Source of the DNA: Rhizobium oryzihabitans
GTDB taxonomy: Bacteria; Pseudomonadota; Alphaproteobacteria; Rhizobiales; Rhizobiaceae
Reading direction: 5' to 3'
Length of the DNA stretch: 64,000 nucleotides
NCBI RefSeq assembly: GCF_010669145.1
Contig: NZ_CP048635.1
Location: 1,199,001-1,263,000 of the forward strand
Part shown: positions 52,303 through 64,000 of the stretch, in pieces
Position numbering within the stretch: the stretch's first letter is position 1
Layout of the letters: the number at the start of each line of letters is the position of its first letter
Made by a program: the position numbers and the translations under genes
The notes under the pieces: generated by a model
Databases searched by the model: none
Seen by the model: the letters and a program-made list of their open reading frames with translations, nothing else
What the model was told of the DNA's origin: nothing

Positions 52303-54258
52303 TCAACCGCGCAGATAAAACACCACAGAGCGGGCTGGCAGGAAGGCGGGATTGCCGAAATCCGTGCCGATTGCGCGCCAGTCGTCGCCCGGCAGGGTGA
52401 ATGGCACGATCTCGCGGCTGCGATTGATGAGCACCGCAAGCTTGGCATCGTTTCCGGTCTCATCATCCGGGGTGGCAAGCACCATGGCGAAGGCCGGCCC
52501 GTCCGGCCTTTCCCATTCTTCCACGGTCATCGGTTTGCCGCCGGGGGCAAGCCAGGTCACGTCGCCATTGCCGGAGAAAAAGCTGGTTTGAGAAAAGACG
52601 CCGAAGCGTTTGCGAAGTGCTGCAAGAAACGCGGTGTGATCGATCAGTTCGGGCAGGAGCGATGACCAGTCGACCCAGGTAATGTCATTGTCCTGGCAAT
52701 AGGCATTGTTGTTGCCTTGCTGGCTGCGGCCGCCCTCGTCGCCGGCGGTCAGCATCAATGCGCCGCGGCTGACGAAGAGCGTGGACAGCATTGCTTTCAC
52801 ATCTGCGATACGGGCGGCAACAATGGCGGGATCATCGGTCAGGCCCTCGAAGCCATTGTTCCAGGAATGATTTTCATTATGGCCGTCGCGATTGTTCTCG
52901 CCGTTTTTATCATTGTGCTTGTGTTCGTGGCTGACGAGATCGAACAGCGTGAAACCATCATGGGCGGCAAGGAAATTGACGCTGCGGCTGTTTAAGCGGC
53001 CATGGCGGGAAAAGATCGGCGAGGAGCCGGAGAGCGCATTGGCCAGCGCGCCGGTCGTTCCCGCATCGCCGCGCCAGAACCGGCGCATGTCGTCACGGGT
53101 GCGGTCGTTCCACTCCAGAAAGCTCTCGGGGAAATTGCCGAGCTGATAGCCGCCAGGGCCGATGTCCCACGGCTCGGCGATCAGCACGCGGTCATGAAGC
53201 ACGGGGTCTGAATGCATGGCCTCGAGCGTCGCGCTCGCCATGTCGAAGCCATCGGCCGTTCTTCCGAGCACCGGCGCGAGATCGAAGCGGAAGCCATCGA
53301 TACCGGCATTCAGAACGAAATGCTTGAGCGAATCGATGATGAGCTGGCGTACATAGGGATGATCGCAGGCGACTGTATTGCCGGTGCCGGTGTCGTTGAT
53401 CAGCACACCCGGCTCTCCCGGTGGGTGACGGAAGGCGGTCAGATTATCCAGCCCGCGTAGCGACAGGATGGAGCCGTCAATGTCGCTTTCACCGGTATGG
53501 TTGAAGACCAGATCGAGAATGACGCCGATGCCCTGCGCATGCAGCGCGGCAACCGTGTCGCGCAACTCCCGCACCCCACCGGGGCAGAGGCGCGGATCAA
53601 GCGCCATGAAGCCGACCGGATTGTAGCCCCATGCATTGGAAAGGCCGAGCGGCGGCAGGTGGCGTTCGTCGATCCATGCGGTAATCGGCATCAGCTCCAC
53701 CGCATCGACGCCGATTTTTTTCAGGTGCGCGAGAATGGCGGGATGGGCGAGCGCCGCCACGGTGCCGCGCAACTCTTCCGGCACTTGCGAATGTAATCTG
53801 GTGAAGGATTTGACTGAAAGTTCGTAAATCAGCCCGCCTTCGGTAAAAAGCGGCGGCTGGCGCTTGAGCGGCTCGTACTCCGAAAGGATCGCCTTCGGCA
53901 TGACAGCGCCCGTGTCCTCGCCAAAGGCATAAAGCGCCGGATCATGCCGGAACGGCCGGTCTATCTGTGTCGCATAGGGGTCGAGCAGCAGTTTTGAGGG
54001 ATCGAACCACAGACCATGTTCGGGAGCGTAAATCCCGTGGGCGCGGTATCCGTACCGTGTGCCGGGGCCAGCCTCTGTGACCGTCAGCCGGTGAACATCA
54101 TCCTCACCGCGCGACATTGGCAAGCGGGCGATCTCTTTTTCGCCCGTCGTATCGAAAAGGCAGAGATCGATATGCGAGGCGTGCCGGGAATAGACCGTAA
54201 ATTCCATTCCGTTTTCTGTCTGGGTTGCGCCTTTGGGGAAAACGGATGGTGTCTGCAT
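52303..54258 (-). CDS. glgX: GlgX, glycogen debranching enzyme
   Basis: Isoamylase-type debranching enzyme of 651 residues that removes the short branches left by GlgP. An N-terminal CBM48-like domain (about 1-120) comes before the GH13 barrel. Barrel motifs are GVILDLVFNHTG (about 248), GFRFDLAPVLG with nucleophile Asp near 322, VLIAEPWDIGPGGYQ with acid Glu near 358 and FLAAHDGFTLFDL. ATG 54258 has GGAGAG ahead. It is separated from the glg operon by 299 bp of palindromic repeats and is the first of a run of minus-strand genes, so it may have its own promoter. Confidence 0.93.
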   Translation of the reverse strand: MQTPSVFPKGATQTENGMEFTVYSRHASHIDLCLFDTTGEKEIARLPMSRGEDDVHRLTVTEAGPGTRYGYRAHGIYAPEHGLWFDPSKLLLDPYATQIDRPFRHDPALYAFGEDTGAVMPKAILSEYEPLKRQPPLFTEGGLIYELSVKSFTRLHSQVPEELRGTVAALAHPAILAHLKKIGVDAVELMPITAWIDERHLPPLGLSNAWGYNPVGFMALDPRLCPGGVRELRDTVAALHAQGIGVILDLVFNHTGESDIDGSILSLRGLDNLTAFRHPPGEPGVLINDTGTGNTVACDHPYVRQLIIDSLKHFVLNAGIDGFRFDLAPVLGRTADGFDMASATLEAMHSDPVLHDRVLIAEPWDIGPGGYQLGNFPESFLEWNDRTRDDMRRFWRGDAGTTGALANALSGSSPIFSRHGRLNSRSVNFLAAHDGFTLFDLVSHEHKHNDKNGENNRDGHNENHSWNNGFEGLTDDPAIVAARIADVKAMLSTLFVSRGALMLTAGDEGGRSQQGNNNAYCQDNDITWVDWSSLLPELIDHTAFLAALRKRFGVFSQTSFFSGNGDVTWLAPGGKPMTVEEWERPDGPAFAMVLATPDDETGNDAKLAVLINRSREIVPFTLPGDDWRAIGTDFGNPAFLPARSVVFYLRG

Positions 54259-54323
54259 GGTCTGTCTCTCCGGGGGATGGTTTTTCTCCTCCGCAAAGGA
54301 AGAAGGCGGTCCGCGGGTATCAC

Positions 54324-54512
54324 GAGATGGCCTTCCGGCCATCTCAGAGTTTTAGAGGTGTTAAAACCTCTCTTCCGTCATCCTCGGGCTTGACCCGAGG
54401 ATCCATAACCCGCTGAAATCGTGGATCCTCGGGTCAAGCCCGAGGATGACGTTGAGTGTGGTGAGACGTTCTCGACCCCATCAGGTGGCCTCGCGGCCAC
54501 CTCTCGTTTTTT
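54324..54512. repeat. Composite palindrome array between pgm and glgX
   Basis: Four dyads lie in a row. First is a hairpin GAGATGGCC / GGCCATCTC (54324-54345). Second is AGAGGT / ACCTCT (54354-54371). Third is a perfect 29-bp inverted repeat (54377-54405 against 54422-54450), each arm also internally symmetric around CCTCGGG. Last is AGGTGGCC / GGCCACCT (54483-54502) with a T-run on the plus strand. Its core matches palindromes common in rhizobial intergenic DNA. The 299-bp gap has no gene. Confidence 0.85.
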
Positions 54513-54557
54513 GTATCCTGTGCCGTATCCAGCGGCCAGGAGCGCGGCGCCAAGCCT

Positions 54558-57633
<3,076 letters not shown>

Positions 57634-57638
57634 GGGCT

Positions 57639-58901
57639 CTACAGGTCCAGCTTGTCGATCATCGATTGGGTGATAAGGCAAATGCCGTTTTCAGTGCGGC
57701 GGAAACGTTTGGCATCCAGTTCTGGGTCTTCTCCTACAATCAGTCCTTCCGGAATGACCACGCCATGATCAATGACGACGTTGCTCAGCTGGGCATGACG
57801 TCCGATCTTCACACTCGGCAGTACTACGGCATTCTCAAGGCGGGAGTATGAATTGGCGCGCACGCCTGTGAACAGAAGACTGCGGTTGAGGGCGGCACCG
57901 GAAATGATGCAGTCGCCGGAGACGACCGAAGACACGGCCGAACCACGCCGGTTCTCATCGTCATGCACGAATTTCGCCGGCGGGGTGATTTCCGCATAGG
58001 TCCAGATCGGCCAGGACTTGTCGTAGATGTCGAGGTCCGGCACCACATCGGTCAGGTCGATATTGGCCTGCCAATAGGCATCTATGGTGCCGACATCGCG
58101 CCAGTAGGGTCCGTGTTCGAAATCCGAACGCACGCAGGAATCCGCGAAGCGGTGGGCGACGGCTTTGCCGTGCTTGACGATATAGGGAATGATGTCCTTG
58201 CCGAAATCGCGGCTGGAGGTCGGGTCGGCGGCATCGCGGCGTAGCGCTTCCATCAGGAATTTCGTGTGGAAGACATAAATGCCCATCGAGGCGAGCGCGA
58301 AGCCCTCATTGCCGGGAATGCCGGGCGGATCGGCCGGCTTCTCGATGAAGTCGATGATCTCGTCCTTTTCGTTCACATGCATCACGCCGAAGCCGGCCGC
58401 TTCCATGCGTGGCACTTCGAGGCAGCCGATCGTCACGTCAGCGCCGGAATCCACATGCTGCTGCAGCATGTATTCGTAGTCCATCTTGTAAATATGGTCG
58501 CCGGCGAGGATGACCATATATTCCGGGGCATAGGGCTCGATGATGTCGATGTTCTGGTAGACAGCGTCGGCCGTGCCTTCATACCATTGCGTTTCGGAAA
58601 CGCGCTGGGAGGCCGGCAGAATATCGAAGCTCTCGTTACGCTCAGGGCGGAAGAAGTCCCAGCCGCGCTGCAGGTGGCGGATAAGCGAGTGCGCCTTGTA
58701 TTGGGTCGCGACGCCGATGCGCCGAATGCCGGAATTGAGCGCGTTGGAGAGCGCAAAATCGATGATGCGCGCCTTGCCGCCGAAATAGACGGCGGGCTTT
58801 GCCCGGCGGTCCGTCAGCTCCTTCAGACGACTTCCTCTGCCGCCCGCGAGGACATAGGCCATTGCATCACGCGCCAAAGGCTGAACTCTTTTTTCCGACA
58901 T
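57639..58901 (-). CDS. glgC: GlgC, glucose-1-phosphate adenylyltransferase
   Basis: ADP-glucose pyrophosphorylase of 420 residues that commits glucose-1-P to glycogen. [28 protein letters not shown] (parts AGGRGSRL and KPAVYFGGK) forms the ATP site, [13 protein letters not shown] has the metal-binding Asp, and GFGVMHV and IEKPADPP lie at the sugar site. A left-handed beta helix makes up the C-terminal third. The ATG has GGGAGGA ahead, 21 bases after glgB. Alphaproteobacterial GlgC is typically activated by fructose-6-P and pyruvate; this is family knowledge. Confidence 0.95.
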   Translation of the reverse strand: MSEKRVQPLARDAMAYVLAGGRGSRLKELTDRRAKPAVYFGGKARIIDFALSNALNSGIRRIGVATQYKAHSLIRHLQRGWDFFRPERNESFDILPASQRVSETQWYEGTADAVYQNIDIIEPYAPEYMVILAGDHIYKMDYEYMLQQHVDSGADVTIGCLEVPRMEAAGFGVMHVNEKDEIIDFIEKPADPPGIPGNEGFALASMGIYVFHTKFLMEALRRDAADPTSSRDFGKDIIPYIVKHGKAVAHRFADSCVRSDFEHGPYWRDVGTIDAYWQANIDLTDVVPDLDIYDKSWPIWTYAEITPPAKFVHDDENRRGSAVSSVVSGDCIISGAALNRSLLFTGVRANSYSRLENAVVLPSVKIGRHAQLSNVVIDHGVVIPEGLIVGEDPELDAKRFRRTENGICLITQSMIDKLDL

Positions 58902-58922
58902 GGTGTCCTCCCTCTCTATCTG

Positions 58923-61129
<2,207 letters not shown>

Positions 61130-61130
<1 letters not shown>

Positions 61131-63592
61131 CAGGCTCTCCAGATGTCGGCGGCATATTGCCGGATCGTCCTGTCGGACGAGAACCAGCCCATGCGCGCCG
61201 TGTTGCGGACTGTTTTCGCATACCAGCTATCCGGATCGCTCCAGATCGCGTCCACCTCGCGCTGCGCATTGGCGTAGGCGTCGAAGTCTGCGGCGACCAT
61301 GAACCAGTCACTATTGTAAATACCGTCGATCAGGGCGGAAAAACGCGAGCGGTCGTCGGGCGAGAACACGCCGGAAGCAATGGACGACAGCGCCTGCGAC
61401 AATTCCGCGGACTGTTCGATGATCGCACGCGGATTGTGACCCTCGGCGCGTGCCTTGGCCACTTCATCCGCCGTCATGCCGAAGATGACGATATTCTCGT
61501 CACCCACATGTTCGAGCATTTCAACATTCGCACCGTCGAGCGTGCCGATGGTGAGAGCGCCATTCAGCGCAAACTTCATGTTGCCGGTGCCCGAGGCTTC
61601 CATGCCCGCCGTCGAGATCTGTTCGGAAAGATCGGCGGCCGGAACCATGATTTCCGCAAGCGAGACGTTATAGTTTGGAATAAACACCACTTTCAGGAGC
61701 CCGCGCACGGCCGGATCGTTGTTGATGACCCGGGCAATATCGTTGGCAAGCTTTATGATCAGCTTCGCGTTGTGATAACTCGGCGCCGCCTTGCCTGCGA
61801 AGAACTTAACGCGCGGCACCCAATCCAGTTCCGGGTGGGAACGGATCTGGTCGTAAAGCGCCACCGTTTCCACAAGGTTCAGAAGCTGGCGCTTGTATTC
61901 GTGGATACGCTTGATCTGGATGTCGAACATGGCCGAGGGATCGACACGGATGCCCATGCGCTGCGCCACCGTATTGGCAAGCCGTACCTTGTTCAGACGC
62001 TTCACTTCGGCGAATTTTGCACGGAAACCGGCGTCGTCGGCGAAGCGGTCGAGTGCCGTCAGCTTTTCCGCATCGTCGAGGAAATCGTCGCCGATCGCTT
62101 CCCTGATCAGCCCCGTCAGGCCGGGGTTGCACTGCATCAGCCAGCGGCGGGGCGTGATGCCGTTGGTCTTGTTGTTGATGCGGTCGGGATAGAGGCTGTG
62201 CAGGTCGGCGAAGACCGTTTCCTTCATCAGTTCGGTATGAAGTGCCGAGACACCATTGATCGAATGCGAGCCGATGAAGGCGAGGTTACCCATGCGCACG
62301 CGGCGTTCGCCATTTTCATCGATCAGCGAGATGGAGCGGATCTGCTGATCCGGCATCTTCTTTTCCTTGCGGGCGTAAACCAGCGTATTGGCGTTGATCG
62401 CGTAGACGATCTGCATGTGCCGCGGCAAAAGACGCTCGAGCAAAGGCACCGGCCAGCTTTCCAGCGCTTCCGGCAGAAGCGTGTGGTTGGTGTAGGAGAA
62501 GGTGCCGCGCGTAATCGTCCAGGCTTCGTCGAATTCAAGCCCATGGACATCGCAGAGCAGGCGCATCATTTCGCAGATGGAAATGGCCGGATGTGTGTCG
62601 TTGAGCTGGATCGAAACCTTGTCGGGCAGCGAGGTGAAATCCGGATATTGCTGCAGGTGACGGCGCAGAATGTCCTGCAGGGAGGCGGAGGAGAAGAAGA
62701 ATTCCTGCCTCAGGCGCAGTTCCTGGCCGGCCGGCGTCGCATCGGCAGGGTAGAGAACGCGCGTCAGGCTTTCCGCCTTGTTGCTTTCTTTCAGTGCACC
62801 GATGTGGTCGCCGGCGTTGAAGGCGGCGAGCAGAATGGGGTCGATAGGCTGTGCGGACCATAGACGAAGCGTGTTGACGCGGGTGCCGCGCCAGCCGACG
62901 ACTGGTGTGTCATATGCCATGGCAATGACGCGCTCAGCCGGTTTCCAGACGAAACGCTGCGGCTCTTCATATCCGCCAATGGTTTCAACCGATCCGCCGA
63001 AGCCGACTTCATAGGAGCTTTCACGGCGCTCGAATTCCCACGGGTTGCCATGCGCCAGCCAGGTCTCCGGCAGCTCCACCTGCCATCCGTCAGCCATCTG
63101 CTGGCGGAAGAGGCCGTGTACATAACGGATGCCGTAGCCATAGGCGGGAATGTCGACCGTTGCCATGGATTCCATGAAACAGGCTGCGAGACGGCCAAGG
63201 CCGCCATTGCCGAGTGCCGCATCCGGCTCCAGCCCGGCGATGACATCCAGATCAACGCCGAGTGAGGAAAGGGCGTCCCTGATCTCTTGCATCAACCCGA
63301 TATTGGAGATGGCATCGCGCATCAGGCGGCCGATCAGGAATTCCAGCGATAGATAATAAACGCGCTTGGAATTGTCGGCATAGGCCTTGCGGGTGGAGGC
63401 CATCCACTTGTCGATGATGCGGTCGCGGACAACCAGAATGGTTGCGGTCAGCCAGTCATGCGGCTTGGCAACCTTGACGTCCTTGCCGATGCGGTAAGTG
63501 AGGCGCTCGATGATTTCGGCCGCCATGATTTCCGGGTTGGAACTGCGCGGGGCGGGGCGGGGGAGATCGGCGGCGTTAAGATTATTGATCAT
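61130..63592 (-). CDS. glgP: GlgP, glycogen phosphorylase
   Basis: GT35 phosphorylase of 820 residues that releases glucose-1-P from glycogen ends. The PLP lysine lies in EASGTGNMKFALNGAL near residue 670. NGGLGRLAACFMES near 125 and YGIRYVHGLFRQ are further signatures, with LNDTHPAISICEMMRLL near 335. It is the first gene of the operon, so the degrading enzyme leads the synthetic genes. The start ATG lies about 15 bases after AAGGTG, a somewhat distant ribosome-binding site. Confidence 0.95.
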
Positions 63593-63945
63593 TGGTCGGT
63601 CAGCACCTTGGTGGGAGGAGAGGGTCTGATGAGGTCGATCCGGTTTGCCTTTGCTGGTGCCAGTTTATGCATCGATATGGAGGCGTGGCAACAGCAATTT
63701 TTCCGGAAAGTTGAACAGCTTAATATAATGAAAAATAAGACTTTTCTATCAGCGTTCCGGGGATCGCCGAAGGCATTGCGCGCTCTTTGTGCGCCGTTCT
63801 TGAACGGGTTTGCGTGGTGATTGCGATGCCGGGCATCGTTCAAAAAAGGGAGAGAGGCTGCAATACTTCTGAAATGGTTCACCGGTCCTGAAATCTGTTT
63901 CGGTCTATCGGATCACACACTAGCCTTCGCGGCTGAGAAAATTCA
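63593..63945. other. Gene-free region upstream of glgP
   Basis: This is 353 bp that must hold the glg operon promoter on the minus strand. A -10-like TATATT is near 63722-63727 on the minus strand but no fitting -35 box goes with it. A small dyad GATGCCGGGCATC is at 63825-63837. I see no RNA gene. Confidence 0.35.
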
Positions 63946-64000
63946 ATGAAAATAAACGTGGTGGCGCCACCGCAGCGCCAGCCAAGGGCGGTTGCGGTGT
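63946..64000 (+). CDS. Possible 5' end of a gene cut by the window edge
   Basis: ATG 63946 opens a frame that stays open for 18 codons to the window end (MKINVVAPPQRQPRAVAV). The ribosome-binding site is weak (CTGAGAAA), and the stretch contains the palindrome GGTGGCGCCACC. It could be the start of a plus-strand gene divergent from glgP, or non-coding. Too short to identify. Confidence 0.25.
   Translation, partial: MKINVVAPPQRQPRAVAV

Noticed and set aside
54483..54512. Terminator of the glg operon at the AGGTGGCC hairpin
   Set aside because: The T-run follows the stem on the plus strand, but the operon is on the minus strand, so it is in the wrong direction for a Rho-independent terminator.
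61157..62863. Open frame of 568 codons opposite glgP
   Set aside because: Antisense to a highly conserved phosphorylase; composition is that of a codon-bias shadow.

Overview
The window looks like part of a replicon of an Agrobacterium-type member of the Rhizobiaceae (Alphaproteobacteria). The main evidence is gene order. There is a succinoglycan operon exoH-K-L-A-M-O-N-P with exoT, exoU, exoV, exoW and an exoX-like gene beside it, and a glycogen operon glgP-glgB-glgC-glgA-pgm, an arrangement known from Agrobacterium tumefaciens, where it lies on the linear chromosome. The base composition is GC-rich, and dispersed palindromes of the 'CATCCTCGGGCTTGACCCGAGGATC' class common in rhizobial intergenic DNA are present. 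Species and replicon are inferred, not proven. I saw no insertion sequence, prophage, CRISPR array, rRNA or tRNA gene.

Layout. 1-3.7 kb: ferric-siderophore ABC importer (fhuD-fhuB-fhuC type). 4-5.6 kb: DUF992 secreted protein, a small cytochrome c, and RecX. 5.6-13.3 kb: a ribose-type sugar ABC importer with an SMP-30 lactonase, divergent from a cytoplasmic GAF histidine kinase and a LuxR-type response regulator. 13.3-19.3 kb: topoisomerase IB, a periplasmic GDH-like dehydrogenase, a 61-residue protein, RsmJ, an RluA-family enzyme, a YigZ/IMPACT protein and a BaiN-like flavoprotein. 19.3-26.8 kb: a betaine-type ABC importer divergent from a PAS hybrid kinase with two receivers, then a GhrA-type reductase. 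27-42.2 kb: the succinoglycan cluster. 42.5-44.1 kb: DUF6074 protein, a TPR lipoprotein and ribosomal protein S21. 44.4-49.9 kb: heterotetrameric sarcosine oxidase with an extra gene between soxB and soxD. 49.9-52.2 kb: DUF2332, an unexported solute-binding fold and a MaoC/NodN protein. 52.3-63.6 kb: glgX and the glycogen operon.

How the genes work together. Pgm interconverts glucose-6-P and glucose-1-P. GlgC draws glucose-1-P into ADP-glucose and glycogen (GlgA, GlgB), and GlgP with GlgX returns it. ExoN draws the same metabolite into UDP-glucose for succinoglycan. ExoA, L, M, O, U and W then extend the repeat unit, ExoV and ExoH decorate it, ExoT and ExoP export and polymerise it, and ExoK trims it. 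The window therefore holds both arms of the glucose-1-P branch point. The succinoglycan priming, polymerase and acetylation genes (exoY, exoF, exoQ, exoZ), exoB and exoI are not here and must lie elsewhere if the polymer is made.

The most useful new observations are regulatory. There is a 16-bp-arm dyad between the sugar importer and its two-component system. A near-consensus promoter with an overlapping operator-like palindrome precedes exoX. A terminator-like hairpin separates exoN from exoP, another hairpin separates the sugar-binding protein gene from its ATPase gene, and a composite palindrome array lies between pgm and glgX. I did not find a clearly novel defence or mobile system.
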